This document shows, piece by piece, positions 33,079 through 43,385 of a DNA stretch of 64,000 nt. The notes under the pieces are model-generated. The model made no database searches and was not told the origin of the DNA. It saw nothing but the letters and a program-made list of their open reading frames with translations. Position 1 is the first letter of the stretch, and each line of letters begins with the position of its first letter. Made by a program: the position numbers and the translations under genes. Source of the DNA: Streptomyces fulvoviolaceus (GTDB lineage: Bacteria > Actinomycetota > Actinomycetes > Streptomycetales > Streptomycetaceae); contig NZ_JOEY01000003.1 of assembly GCF_000718165.1 (NCBI RefSeq), forward strand, positions 1 to 64,000, written 5' to 3'.

Positions 33079-33796
33079 CGGCCTTCTCCTTTTCCTGGGT
33101 GGACTCCTGGGCGGACATCCGCGTGGACACCGTCAGGGCGTCTTCGGGGGCCTCACTGCACACAGCGACGACCGTGGTGCCCGCTTCGGCGATCGACTTC
33201 AACAGCGCCCAGACCTCGGCCCGTTCGGCGCCGGACAGCTTCAGGTCGGTGTCGTCGACCCCCAGCAGACCCGGCCGCCCGATCAGGGCCAGCGCGATGG
33301 ACAGCCGTAGCGCCTCCAGCCGTTCCAGATCGCGTACGGCGGTCCGCGAGCCCTTGGGCAGGGCCTCCCGGTCGAGCCCGGCGGCGGCCAGCGCGGTGTC
33401 GATGCGCAGCTTGGCCTCGGCCACTCGCTCGGCGCGGGGCCGGAGCAGCCCGCGCAGATCCCCGAACCGCCGCTGCAGCAGCGCCCGTTCCCGCAGGTGC
33501 TCCCCGACGGTCAGGGCCGGGTCGAGGTCCGTGACGCCGGCGACGTGGGCCAAGGCGGTCGCGCGACGCACGGCCGCCAACTGCTTCGGCAGCCGGGCCT
33601 CGCCCACGGCTGCCGTCCCCTCGGTCGCCTTCATCCGCCCGGTGAGTGCCAGCAGCAGGCACGTGCGCCCGGACCCGGACGGCCCCTCGACGGCGATCAG
33701 CGAGCCGGGCTCCGCCTCGACGGAGACCTCCCGGAACGCCCAGCCGCGCGGGCCCTTGAGCCCGAAGCCCTCGGCTGTGACGGCCACTCCGCCCAC
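33050..33796 (-). CDS. Degenerate ABC-type ATPase partner of YhgE
   Basis: A 248-residue ABC-like nucleotide-binding protein. Walker A is GPSGSGRTC, with Arg in place of the invariant Lys. The LSGGQ signature is replaced by RDLERLEALRLSIA, and the Walker B region reads RPGLLGVDDTD with Asp rather than the catalytic Glu after VDD. So it may bind nucleotide weakly or act structurally. GTG start at 33796. It overlaps yhgE by 29 bp. The TetR-type palindrome lies 32-61 bp upstream of its start. Confidence 0.8.
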   Translation of the reverse strand: MGGVAVTAEGFGLKGPRGWAFREVSVEAEPGSLIAVEGPSGSGRTCLLLALTGRMKATEGTAAVGEARLPKQLAAVRRATALAHVAGVTDLDPALTVGEHLRERALLQRRFGDLRGLLRPRAERVAEAKLRIDTALAAAGLDREALPKGSRTAVRDLERLEALRLSIALALIGRPGLLGVDDTDLKLSGAERAEVWALLKSIAEAGTTVVAVCSEAPEDALTVSTRMSAQESTQEKEKADALAETGRA

Positions 33797-33827
33797 AGTC
33801 CACCCCCTGAAGTCCTGAACTGACGAA

Positions 33828-33857
33828 GTTTTTGAACTGACTGGTCAGTGCAAAAAC
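33828..33857. promoter_or_regulatory. 30-bp palindromic operator, TetR type
   Basis: GTTTTTGaACTGACt and its mirror gGTCAGTgCAAAAAC: 13 of 15 half-site positions are perfectly paired around the centre at 33842.5. The inner ACTGAC-TG-GTCAGT resembles known TetR/AcrR-type sites. It lies between the ATPase gene and the divergent HEPN gene. Confidence 0.8.
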
Positions 33858-33982
33858 TAACCCGAACCTTCGATCGAAGCAAAAGGCCAGGTCAGAACGG
33901 ATTGTCAGTGCCATACCGCACGATGGGCACATACGGCATCCCGTATCGGGACGTGCCGTCACACGACGACAGGAGGTTCGTC

Positions 33983-34549
33983 ATGGCCAGCTACCACGCA
34001 GCCGCCGCCCGCCGGCGCCGCGCCACCGGCCCTGCCCCCTCACTGACCGGCCCGGCGAGCGACGTACACCCCGTGCTCCGCCGGACCACGGCCCCGCCCG
34101 CCGCCCTCGACCTGCTCGCCCAGGCCCGCGCCGGACTCGACGAGGCCGTCGCGCTGGAGACACCGAACGAGCGCTATGCGACGGCCCACCTGGCCGCCCT
34201 GCGCACCGCCGCCGCCGTGCTCGCCGCGCGAGGGCGCCCGGAGCCCACGTCCCGACGCAGGGCCAAGATCCGGAGCGCCTGGGAAGTGCTCCCCGAAATC
34301 GCGCCCGAACTCGCCGAGTGGAGCGCGCTGTTCGCCTCCGGAGCCCGGCGCCGCGCCCGGGCCGAAGCGGGCATCCAGGGCGCGGCCGGCCGCCGGGACG
34401 CCGACGACCTGATACGCGACGTGGCGATGTTCCTGCGCCTCGTCGAGCGGATGCTGGTGCTCCAGCCGGTCCTGCCGCAGCCGCGCCAGGACCCGGACCG
34501 GCCGGAGACCGCCCCGCAGACCGACCGGGACATCCCGGACGCGGGGTGA
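33983..34549 (+). CDS. SAV_6107-family HEPN-domain protein
   Basis: A 188-residue helical protein of the SAV_6107 family, which belongs to the HEPN fold. It contains RYATAH (Arg64 to His69), fitting the R-x4-H catalytic motif of HEPN ribonucleases. The C-terminus is Pro-rich. Start ATG 33983 behind a perfect AGGAGG; the frame opening at 33848 crosses the TetR operator and is rejected. An inverted repeat (ACGGCATCCCG-TAT-CGGGA-cg-TGCCGT, 33933-33959) lies in the leader. No MNT partner gene is next to it. Function unknown. Confidence 0.8.
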   Translation: MASYHAAAARRRRATGPAPSLTGPASDVHPVLRRTTAPPAALDLLAQARAGLDEAVALETPNERYATAHLAALRTAAAVLAARGRPEPTSRRRAKIRSAWEVLPEIAPELAEWSALFASGARRRARAEAGIQGAAGRRDADDLIRDVAMFLRLVERMLVLQPVLPQPRQDPDRPETAPQTDRDIPDAG

Positions 34550-34726
34550 GCGCGGTCCCGCCGGGTGAGACGCCCGGCCGGGCACACCATCGCAGTGACC
34601 AGGTACGGCACCGGAGGCAATAGGGTGGAGGGCGCCTGAAGCCTTCCCTCCCGCGCCCGGGCCGGGGGAGGCGTCCCGTTCGCTCCGCCGCGCAAGAGGC
34701 GGTGCCGCGCCGAGGAGTCAACTGAC

Positions 34727-35554
34727 GTGTCGGACCCGATGCGCCCACCCGTCTCCCACCACCACCCGCAACCGACGTCGCTACGCGCCGACCCCTCTCG
34801 CCCCCGCGCCTCTCTCCGTACCGCCGTGGTCTGGGAGGTCCTCCAGGACGCCCTGGACCGCCAGGTCAAGGCCACGGGTCGCCAGGTGCTGGACGTGCTC
34901 GACACCGGGGGCGGCAGTGGCAACTTCGCGGTGCCCGTCGCCCGCCTCGGACACCAGGTCACCGTCGTCGACCCCAGCCCCAACGCGCTGTTCGCGCTGG
35001 AGCGCCGCGCGGCCGAGGCCGATGTCGCGGACCGTGTGCGGGGTGTCCAGGGCGACGCCCACGGCCTCTTCGACGTGGTCGAGCGCGGCGGCTACGACGT
35101 GGTGCTGTGCCACGGCGTCCTGGAGTACGTCGACGACCCGGCCGAGGGCGTGCGCAACGTGGTGGCCGCCCTGCGCTCCGAGGGCGTGCTCAGCCTGCTC
35201 GCCGCCGGCCTCGGCGGCGCCGTGCTCGCGCGGGCCCTGGCCGGCCACTTCAAGGAGGCCAGGCAGGCGCTCGACGACCCGAACGGCCGCTGGGGCACCG
35301 GCGACCCCGTACCGCGCCGCTTCACCGCCGAGCAGCTCACCGAACTCGTCGAGGGCGCGGGCCTCAGGGTCGGCGCCGTGCACGGCGTCCGGATCTTCGC
35401 CGACCTCGTTCCCGGGGTGCTCGTGGACACCGAGCCCGGAGCCCTGGACGCGCTGCTGAAGCTGGAGGCCGCGGCCGCCGAACTGTCGGCGTTCCACTCC
35501 GTGGCCACACAGCTCCACGTGCTCGGCGAGACATACGGGGCCGCAGAGGCCTGA
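34727..35554 (+). CDS. SAM-dependent methyltransferase
   Basis: A 275-residue class I methyltransferase. Motif I is VLDTGGGSGNFAVPV, the acidic end of strand 2 is TVVDPSP, then GDAHGLFDVVERGGYDVVLCHGVLEYV (motifs II-III). The C-terminal half with FTAEQLTELVEGAGL resembles the tRNA-modification CmoA/SmtA-like group. GTG start at 34727 behind CGAGGAG. A 177-bp gap precedes it and a 277-bp gap follows. Substrate unknown. Confidence 0.85.
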   Translation: MSDPMRPPVSHHHPQPTSLRADPSRPRASLRTAVVWEVLQDALDRQVKATGRQVLDVLDTGGGSGNFAVPVARLGHQVTVVDPSPNALFALERRAAEADVADRVRGVQGDAHGLFDVVERGGYDVVLCHGVLEYVDDPAEGVRNVVAALRSEGVLSLLAAGLGGAVLARALAGHFKEARQALDDPNGRWGTGDPVPRRFTAEQLTELVEGAGLRVGAVHGVRIFADLVPGVLVDTEPGALDALLKLEAAAAELSAFHSVATQLHVLGETYGAAEA

Positions 35555-35730
35555 GCGGCCTCCCGTGCTGCACCGCTGATCAGGGACTTGGCTGCACATG
35601 GAGTACGCCACAGGCCCCCCGATCGGGCGGTCAGCGCCGTATGATCGAGGGAGACCGCCCGGCATGACGGGTCGGCTGCTGGGGAATGCAAGATTCAGCG
35701 AGCCGGTGCGTTCATGGCGGAATCCGGTTG

Positions 35731-35740
35731 GCCAATTGGC
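35731..35740. promoter_or_regulatory. GCCAATTGGC palindrome upstream of the DUF3040 gene
   Basis: A perfect 10-bp palindrome about 90 bp before the DUF3040 gene, partly overlapping a second TTGGC unit (TTGGCCAATTGGC). A separate 7-bp hairpin AGTCGCC-CC-GGCGACT lies at 35797-35812, just before the start. Promoter or operator role is a guess. Confidence 0.3.
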
Positions 35741-35831
35741 GTAGAGGGGCGGGTTTCACGGGGGCGATTCCCTGCCTATCCTGAAGGGACCCCCGGAGTC
35801 GCCCCGGCGACTGCACGATGAGGAGGACTCC

Positions 35832-36227
35832 GTGCCGCTCTCGGAGCACGAGCAGCGAATGCTCGAGCAAATGGAGCGAGCGCTGTACGCCGAAGATCCC
35901 AAGTTCGCGACAGCGCTTGAGGGAAGCGGGCTGCGTACGTACACCCGGCGACGGGTCTACCAGGCGGTCGCCGGCTTCCTCGTGGGTATTGCGCTCCTCA
36001 TGGCAGGAATGGTCGCCAAGCAGGTCTGGCTCAGCGTGGTGGGCTTCCTCGTCATGCTGGGCTGTGCGGTACTCGCTGTGACCGGTTGGCGCAAGGCCCC
36101 CAAGCCGGGTGAACAACCCGCTGCCGGTGCCCCGCACGCCCGTCGTCAGGAACGGCAGAAGCGCTCCATGATGGACCGTATCGAGCAGCGCTGGCAGAAG
36201 CGCCGCGACGAGCAGGGCGGCCATTAG
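35832..36227 (+). CDS. DUF3040 membrane protein
   Basis: A 131-residue actinobacterial protein. It begins with the conserved SEHEQRMLEQMERALYAEDP segment, followed by two TM helices (VYQAVAGFLVGIALLMAGMV; VWLSVVGFLVMLGCAVLAVTG) and a basic C-terminal tail. GTG start at 35832 behind GAGGAGGA. It is widespread in actinobacteria and often lies near the division cluster. Function not established. A long perfect hairpin terminator follows. Confidence 0.85.
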   Translation: MPLSEHEQRMLEQMERALYAEDPKFATALEGSGLRTYTRRRVYQAVAGFLVGIALLMAGMVAKQVWLSVVGFLVMLGCAVLAVTGWRKAPKPGEQPAAGAPHARRQERQKRSMMDRIEQRWQKRRDEQGGH

Positions 36228-36253
36228 CTCGACCAGCAGCTCTCACAAACCTT

Positions 36254-36294
36254 CGTGAGGGGGTGACCACCCACCGGGTGGTCACCCCCTCACG
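36254..36294. terminator. Bidirectional hairpin terminator (19-bp stem)
   Basis: A perfect 19-bp stem (36254-36272 with 36276-36294) with loop ACC, between the convergent DUF3040 and transglutaminase genes. No U-tract follows on either side, as is common in Streptomyces. Confidence 0.8.
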
Positions 36295-36330
36295 CACGCC
36301 TTCACGCCGGGCGCAGCTCCCGGCAGCACG

Positions 36331-36361
36331 GTGGCCCGGGCCTTCGAGAGGCCCGGGCCAC
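36331..36361. terminator. Second hairpin terminator (13-bp stem)
   Basis: GTGGCCCGGGCCT (36331-36343) pairs perfectly with AGGCCCGGGCCAC (36349-36361) around TCGAG. It lies 21 bp beyond the transglutaminase stop and probably ends the moxR operon. Confidence 0.75.
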
Positions 36362-36382
36362 AGGTGTGTCCGGCAGCGGGGT

Positions 36383-38803
36383 TCAGTTGTGCTGGCCGGA
36401 CGGCTTCCGCAGATTCGGCCGGGCCGCGGCCGCGCGGGCCTTGGCTTCGGACCACCACTCGGACAGCGCCCACACCACTCGTGCGGTCGAACGCGGGGCG
36501 ATCACCGCGCGCAGCTTCGTGCTCCGGCTGACCGTGCCGTGCAGCGCGCCGATCACCCGGCGGACGTCCTCTGCGAGCCCGGCCGTCGGACGTGGCCGCG
36601 GCGCGTAGAGAACCTGCTCCACGGCGTCCGCCACCCGGTGCACCGCGGCCGCGGCCGTCGGATCGAGATGACCCAGCCGGACGATTCTCGCGGCCGCCTT
36701 GCGCGGTGTCTGCGACTCGTCCGGCAGGATCCCGTAGTCCCACGCCGTGTCGGTCAGCTCCTGCCAGGCCGCCAGGGTGTGCGCGGCCGCGTCAGCCTCG
36801 GTGCGGCCGTGCGCGCCCAGGCGCAGGGCCCGGGTCCGTAGCCGCCACAGCATCGGCGACAGCGGGATCGAGAGGACGACGAGCCCGGCCAGAACCCAGG
36901 CGAGCAGCTTCATGTACCACCACTGGCCGGCCACGTACCACCAGGGGAAGTTGTTGTCCTTGTCCAGCGCGGCCGCCGGTGACTCGCTCTCGCAGGCCTC
37001 CAGCTTCTTCAGCTGGGCCGTGCAGCTCTCGCTGGCCGAGGGGGAGGCCGACGGTGCCGTGGACGCCCCCGTGGACGGCCGTGTCACGTCCGGGAGCGAG
37101 TTCCCGTCCGAGTCCGGGACGGTGTACGACGGCACCGTGCCGCGGGTCGGGGTCGGCTCGAAGCGGGTCCAGCCCACGCCCTCGAAGTACAGCTCGGGCC
37201 AGGCGTGGGCGTCCTTGAGCCCCACCGACACCGAGCCGTCCGCCTGCGGAGTACCCGGCGCGAAGCCCACCGCCACCCGGGCCGGTATGCCCAGGGAGCG
37301 GGCCATCGCCGCCATGGCGAAGGAGAAGTGGACGCAGAATCCCTGCTTGTCCCGCAGGAAGTTGGCGATCGCGTCGGAGCCGCTGCCGACCTCGACCTGG
37401 GTGTCGTACTCGAAGCCGCCCGTCACGGCGAAGTAGTCCTGGAGCGCGACCGCCTGCTCGTAGGGGTTGGTCGCGTCCGCGGTGACCTGGCGGGCGGTCT
37501 TGGCCACCACCGACGGCAGCGAGTCCGGCAGCTCGGTGTAGTCGCGTTCCAGGGCCGCGGGCGGCGCCGGCGCGTCGGCGAGCTGCTCGGCCGTCGGCTG
37601 CACATCCAGGCTCTTCACCCGGTACGTCAGACCGCGCGTGTTCTGGCCGTGGTCGCCGACGAGCGTCATGCCCACGGGTTCGTACCGCCACCTGCCCCTG
37701 ATGTCGACACCGCTGGGCGGGTACGGCATCGGCAGCCAGTCCTGGGCGTACCCGCTCGAGGCCGAGATGGTGGTCTCGATCTCCGTGCGCTTGACGTCGG
37801 GGCCGAGGCCGACCGGAGTGGGGAACTGGTCGTCGTCCGGTACGGAGGTGATGGCCCGCTTGGACGGCTTCCAGGTGCGGCCGTCGAAGTCGTCGAGGGA
37901 CACGATCCGCAGGTACAGGTTCGAGATGTCGGTGTCGGACCCGGTCCGCAGGCTCATGACCTGGCGGTCCTCGTCCACGTTCAGGTAGTCGCGCATCGAC
38001 ACCAGCGGGTTCACCGCGGAGATCGTGCCGCCGCTTCCGTTTCCGGAGCCCACGCCCGTGCCGGCCGCGTCCAGGAGGCCGCCGTTCATCGACGGCAGGG
38101 CGATCGGGGCGATCAGGGCGATGCCCAGGGCGACCACGCCGATGCGCCGCCCGGTGCGGACCGGCGCCACCGGGCCGGACTCGGTGCCCGGCGTGCGCGA
38201 GGCCCCGGCGAAGACCCGGCCCCACTGCGAGAGCCGGTCCCGCCCCTCGGCCAGGAGCAGCAGCAGATAGCCGCTCGCCGCGACCAGGAACCACAGCCAG
38301 TCGGTGCCGCCGTCGGACAGCCCCGCGGCGACGGAGTACAGCGCGAGCAGCGGCAGGCCGGCCGGGGCCGCGCTGCGGAAGGTCACCGCGAGGGTGTCCA
38401 CCGCGAGACCGATGATCAGGACGCCGCCGAGGATCATCAGCCGGATGCCGTCGGAGTCCAGCGGTGCCGGGATCGCGTACCGGGCGATGTCGTCGCCGCC
38501 CTGCCGCAACAGGTCGGAGAAGTGCAGGAAGGCGTCCGGTCCGGGGACCAGCCCGAAGAAGGCATGCTCACGGGCGAAGGCCAGGGTCAGCATGACCAGG
38601 GTGACGAGCGCCTGGGCCGCCACGGTCAGCGGACGGGCCAGCGGTATCCGCCGGGCCGCCGCGCCCACGATCGTCTGCACTCCGAGCAGGAAGGCGGCCT
38701 GCAGGATCCAGGTGGCCGGTTCGACCAGCGGGAGCAGGGCGCACGAGGCCATCAGGGTGGCCGCCCAGGCGCACAGCGCCAGTCGTGCCCGCCCGCTCAG
38801 CAT
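36383..38803 (-). CDS. Transglutaminase-like membrane protein (DUF3488/TgpA type)
   Basis: An 806-residue protein. Five or six N-terminal TM helices come first, then an extracytoplasmic domain with the transglutaminase core: KQGFCVHFSFAMAAMARSLGIPAR (catalytic Cys), DAHAWPELYFEGVGW (His) and RFEPTP (Asp/Glu region). A Ser/Pro/Ala-rich linker, another TM helix (LLAWVLAGLVVLSIPLSPML) and a helical C-terminal domain follow. The architecture is that of Pseudomonas TgpA. ATG 38803 overlaps the DUF58 stop by 7 bp, so it is translationally coupled. Likely acts on envelope proteins or peptides; substrate unknown. Confidence 0.9.
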   Translation of the reverse strand: MLSGRARLALCAWAATLMASCALLPLVEPATWILQAAFLLGVQTIVGAAARRIPLARPLTVAAQALVTLVMLTLAFAREHAFFGLVPGPDAFLHFSDLLRQGGDDIARYAIPAPLDSDGIRLMILGGVLIIGLAVDTLAVTFRSAAPAGLPLLALYSVAAGLSDGGTDWLWFLVAASGYLLLLLAEGRDRLSQWGRVFAGASRTPGTESGPVAPVRTGRRIGVVALGIALIAPIALPSMNGGLLDAAGTGVGSGNGSGGTISAVNPLVSMRDYLNVDEDRQVMSLRTGSDTDISNLYLRIVSLDDFDGRTWKPSKRAITSVPDDDQFPTPVGLGPDVKRTEIETTISASSGYAQDWLPMPYPPSGVDIRGRWRYEPVGMTLVGDHGQNTRGLTYRVKSLDVQPTAEQLADAPAPPAALERDYTELPDSLPSVVAKTARQVTADATNPYEQAVALQDYFAVTGGFEYDTQVEVGSGSDAIANFLRDKQGFCVHFSFAMAAMARSLGIPARVAVGFAPGTPQADGSVSVGLKDAHAWPELYFEGVGWTRFEPTPTRGTVPSYTVPDSDGNSLPDVTRPSTGASTAPSASPSASESCTAQLKKLEACESESPAAALDKDNNFPWWYVAGQWWYMKLLAWVLAGLVVLSIPLSPMLWRLRTRALRLGAHGRTEADAAAHTLAAWQELTDTAWDYGILPDESQTPRKAAARIVRLGHLDPTAAAAVHRVADAVEQVLYAPRPRPTAGLAEDVRRVIGALHGTVSRSTKLRAVIAPRSTARVVWALSEWWSEAKARAAAARPNLRKPSGQHN

Positions 38804-40160
38804 GTCCCCTCCCCGCTGCCGGCCGCGGTGACGCCCGCGCGCTCCCGGTCCGCGTGCCGCCACAGCTCGCTCAGCGAGGCGCCCCGCGGCACGCTCAGCA
38901 CCGTCCAGCCCGCCTCGCGCAGCATCCGCAGCCGCTCCTCGCTCCCGTCCGACGGGCCGGGCCCATCGCTCGGTTCCCGCACCCAGCCGTCACTGTCGAG
39001 GACGAAGGCGAGCGCGCCCCCGCTGCGCTGCCGCATCTTGGCGGCCACCGTGGCCTGCTCCTCGTCCAGGTCGCCGAAGAAGGCCACCAGCAGCCCTTCG
39101 TTCCCGCCGCGCAGCACGTCGTAGGCCCGGGACAGGCCCGTGCCGTCCGAGTGGTCGACCACCGCGAGCGTGTCCATCATCAGTCCGGCCGCGTCCGCAG
39201 TCTCCTGGCTCGCGCCCGCGAAGCCGTCGGCGCCCTCGCCGGGCACGGAGTTCCCGGTGTCGGTCAACAGCCGTACGGAAAAGCCTCGTTCGAGCATGTG
39301 GACCAGCACGGAGGCGGCGCCGGACACGGCCCACTCGAAGGGCGAGTCGGGGCCCGCGCCCTGGAAGGCGAGGCCCCGGGTGTCGAGGAGCACCGTGCAG
39401 CGGGAGCGCTGCGGCTGCTCCTCGCGGCGCACCATCAGCTCGCCGTAGCGCGCGGTCAGCCGCCAGTGGACCCGGCGCAGATCGTCGCCGTAGCGGTAGC
39501 CGCGCGGGATCACGTCGTCCTCGCCGGCCAGGGCGAGCGAGCGCTGCCGTCCGTCGCCGTACCCCTTCGCCTCGCCGCTCAGCCGCACCGGCGGCAGCGC
39601 CTCCACGCGCGGGATGACCGTCAGGGTGTCGTACGTCGAGAAGGAGCGGGTCAGCTCGCACATCCCGAACGGGTCGGTCAGGCGCAGCTGCAGCGGGCCC
39701 AGCGGATAGCGGCCGCGCAGGTCGGAGCGGACGCGGTAGGACACCTCGCGGCGGCCGCCCGGCTCGACCCGGTCGAGCACGAAGCGGGGGCGGGGGCCGA
39801 GGACGTACGGCACCCGGTCCTGGAGCATCAGCAGGCCCGTGGGCAGCCGCGAGACGTTGTCCATGCGCAGATGGACGCGGGCCTCGCTGCCGGCGGGCAC
39901 GCGCGCGGGGGAGAGCCTGCGGCTGCCCGCGACCCGGTAGCGCGTGCGGTAGAGCACGGTGGCGCAGACCAGGGGCAGCACGGCCAGCAGCAGACCGACC
40001 CGGAGCAGATCGCTCTGCCCGAGGACGTACGCGCAGACGGCGGCCGCGACCCCGGCGGCCAGGAAGGAGCGGCCACGGGTGGTCAGACCCGCCAGTGCCG
40101 TGCGCACACCGCCCTTCTCGTCCCGGTCGGCCTCCGTGTGCCCGGGCCCCCCGGTGGTCA

Positions 40161-40161
<1 letters not shown>
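38797..40161 (-). CDS. DUF58 (vWA-like) membrane protein
   Basis: A 454-residue protein with two N-terminal TM helices (SFLAAGVAAAVCAYVLG; LLRVGLLLAVLPLVCATVL), a beta-rich middle domain and the DUF58 core around RRVHWRLTARYGELMVRREE, with a vWA-like C-terminal part (CTVLLDTRGLAF). In MoxR operons DUF58/vWA proteins are the partners of the AAA ATPase. Start and stop overlap both neighbours: TGATG with moxR, and 7 bp with the transglutaminase gene. Confidence 0.9.
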
Positions 40162-41195
<1,034 letters not shown>

Positions 41196-41433
41196 CCGGC
41201 CCTCCTCGGCCCGTACTTTCCGGGCCGACGCTCTGCGATGCGTAACCGGCCCACCCCGAAACACGGACACCACGCGTGAAGAGTCCCGCGTGACGTCACA
41301 CCCGCATTCTTGCTGCCGTTACCGATTCGTGTCACTCGACTGTGGACAACTGCCCGCGATATGTCGGACCTTACGGCGTTTTGGGCATCCCGGGGCCAGA
41401 AATCAACAGCCAAACGACAGCTGCGGCCGATGG

Positions 41434-41976
41434 TTACGTGGGGTCGATCTCGCGCAGCAGGCCCGTCTTCACGTCGAAGACGAAGCCCCGGACGTCGTCG
41501 GTGTGGACCAGGAACGGCGAGGTGCGCACCCGCTGCATCGACTGTCGTACGTCCTGCTCGACGTCCCGGAAGGCCTCGACCGCCCAGGCGGGGCGCTGGC
41601 CGACCTCCATCTCCAGTTCGTGCCGGAAGTCCTCGGTGAGGGACTCCAGGCCGCAGCCGGTGTGGTGGATGAGCACGACACTGCGTGTGCCGAGCGCGCG
41701 CTGGCTGATGGTCAGGGAGCGGATCACGTCGTCGGTGACCACTCCGCCGGCGTTGCGGATGGTGTGGCAGTCGCCCAGCTCCAGGCCGAGCGCGGCGTGC
41801 AGGTCGAGACGGGCGTCCATGCAGGCCACGACGGCGACCTGCAGTACGGGACGGGCGTCCATCCCCGGGTCGGTGAATGCGGCGGCGTACTGCTCGTTCG
41901 CGTCGACGAGGCGGTCGGTGACCGTCACGTCGGTGCCTATGGCGCCCTCGGGCCCTACCGATGCAGAAGTCGTCAT
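41434..41976 (-). CDS. Beta-class carbonic anhydrase
   Basis: A 180-residue zinc enzyme interconverting CO2 and bicarbonate. Zinc and active-site residues are visible: Cys52-x-Asp54-x-Arg56 in ACMDARLD, and His105-x-x-Cys108 in HHTGCG. It is the short form without extra domains, resembling mycobacterial Rv1284-type enzymes. ATG at 41976. It is monocistronic, 238 bp downstream of the moxR start on the same strand, and divergent from the dcw cluster. Confidence 0.92.
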   Translation of the reverse strand: MTTSASVGPEGAIGTDVTVTDRLVDANEQYAAAFTDPGMDARPVLQVAVVACMDARLDLHAALGLELGDCHTIRNAGGVVTDDVIRSLTISQRALGTRSVVLIHHTGCGLESLTEDFRHELEMEVGQRPAWAVEAFRDVEQDVRQSMQRVRTSPFLVHTDDVRGFVFDVKTGLLREIDPT

Positions 41977-42395
41977 AGCTACGACGGTACTGGTCACGGG
42001 CGGTCCGGGCCTGCTGTGAGAAGGGAAAAAGAGCGTCATCACGACCCCCCTGTGAGGTAACCCACACGAGGGACCAAGGTGTGGTCGAACGGGTGATTTT
42101 CCCAAATCTGCGGCATCGTTTCGAGCCCGGTCCGCGACGCGCAGGCCGGTTGATTGACCGCGAGACACCGTGGACTAAAGTGACGCGAGGCGGGAGGCGA
42201 GGCCTCCCTGCTGGACTTTCCCCCGGAGTTCCCGGCGATTTTCCGGAGATCTCCCCACGTGCGCGGCGCGTACGTACGGCTCGGCCTCCTCCCGCTCCCG
42301 GTCGGCTGACGCTCCCGGCGCCGGCAGGCCTCCCCTTCATGAGCGGGCGGGGACCCGGCGGTGCGTACGGCCCGCGCCGGACCTGAGAGGGCCCC
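41977..42395. other. 419-bp divergent region before the dcw cluster
   Basis: The gap between the carbonic anhydrase start and rsmH holds no convincing gene. In particular no mraZ is found. A possible promoter for rsmH is TTGACC (42154-42159), 16 nt, TAAAGT (42176-42181). A GGAGGCGAGGCCTCC dyad lies at 42192-42206, and a GC-rich leader of about 200 nt follows. Confidence 0.5.
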
Positions 42396-43352
42396 TTGAG
42401 CCAGAGTCGACACGTCCCGGTGATGCTCCAGCGGTGCCTGGACCTGTTGGCCCCCGCCCTGGAGCAGCCGGGAGCGGTGGTCGTCGACTGCACCCTCGGC
42501 CTCGGCGGCCACAGCGAGGCCCTGCTGGCCCGCTTCCCCGAGGCCCGGCTCGTCGCCCTCGACCGCGACAAGGAGGCTCTGCGCCTGTCCGGCGAGCGGC
42601 TCGCGCCGTACGGCGAGCGGGCCACCCTGGTGCACGCGGTCTACGACGAGCTCCCGGACGTACTGGACAGGCTCGGCATCGCGCGCGTGCAGGGCGTTCT
42701 CTTCGACCTCGGTGTCTCCTCCATGCAGCTCGACGAGGCCGACCGCGGCTTCGCCTACGCCCAGGACGCCCCGCTCGACATGCGCATGGACCAGACGACC
42801 GGCATCAGCGCGGCCGAGGTCCTCAACACCTACCCGGCGGGCGAACTCGTCCGGATCCTGCGCGCGTACGGCGAGGAGAAGCAGGCCAAGCGGATCGTGG
42901 GCGCGATCGTGCGCGAGCGCGACAAGGAGCCGTTCAGCAACAGCGCGCGGCTGGTCGAGCTGATCCGGGACTCCCTGCCGCAGGCCGCCAAGCGCACCGG
43001 CGGCAACCCGGCCAAGCGCACGTTCCAGGCGCTGCGCATCGAGGTCAACGGTGAACTCTCCGTCCTGGAGCAGTCGATCCCGGCCGCGGTGAAGGCGCTC
43101 GACGTCGGCGGGCGCATCGCCGTCCTGTCGTACCACTCGCTCGAAGACCGTCTGGTCAAGCAGGTGTTCGCGGCCGGCGCCGCCACCACCGCCCCGCCCG
43201 GGCTGCCCGTCGTCCCCGAGCGCTACCAGCCCCGGCTCAAGCTGCTCACGCGCGGTGCCGAACTTCCCACCGAGGAAGAGGTCGCCGAGAACCGGCGGGC
43301 GGCCCCGGCGCGGCTGCGCGGGGCCCAGCGCATCAGGGAGGACGTCCAGTGA
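42396..43352 (+). CDS. rsmH: 16S rRNA m4C1402 methyltransferase
   Basis: N4-methylates C1402 of 16S rRNA (MraW/RsmH). The 318-residue protein begins [13 protein letters not shown] and has the SAM-binding [16 protein letters not shown] and LVALDRD, the [19 protein letters not shown] signature, and [11 protein letters not shown] near the end. TTG start at 42396 behind GAGAGGG. First gene of the dcw cluster, followed by ftsL after 33 bp. Confidence 0.93.
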   Translation: MSQSRHVPVMLQRCLDLLAPALEQPGAVVVDCTLGLGGHSEALLARFPEARLVALDRDKEALRLSGERLAPYGERATLVHAVYDELPDVLDRLGIARVQGVLFDLGVSSMQLDEADRGFAYAQDAPLDMRMDQTTGISAAEVLNTYPAGELVRILRAYGEEKQAKRIVGAIVRERDKEPFSNSARLVELIRDSLPQAAKRTGGNPAKRTFQALRIEVNGELSVLEQSIPAAVKALDVGGRIAVLSYHSLEDRLVKQVFAAGAATTAPPGLPVVPERYQPRLKLLTRGAELPTEEEVAENRRAAPARLRGAQRIREDVQ

Positions 43353-43385
43353 GTGAGTTGGGTCTCCGGACTCACCGGAGGGCAT

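Noticed and set aside
31186..33534. 782-codon open frame on the plus strand opposite the YhgE gene
   Set aside because: Mirror of a repetitive coding sequence. Composition is Arg/Gly/Val/His-rich with no family features, while the minus-strand frame is a clear YhgE/Pip protein.
41977..42395. mraZ gene expected upstream of rsmH
   Set aside because: No frame in this gap gives the SpoVT/AbrB-like MraZ sequence.
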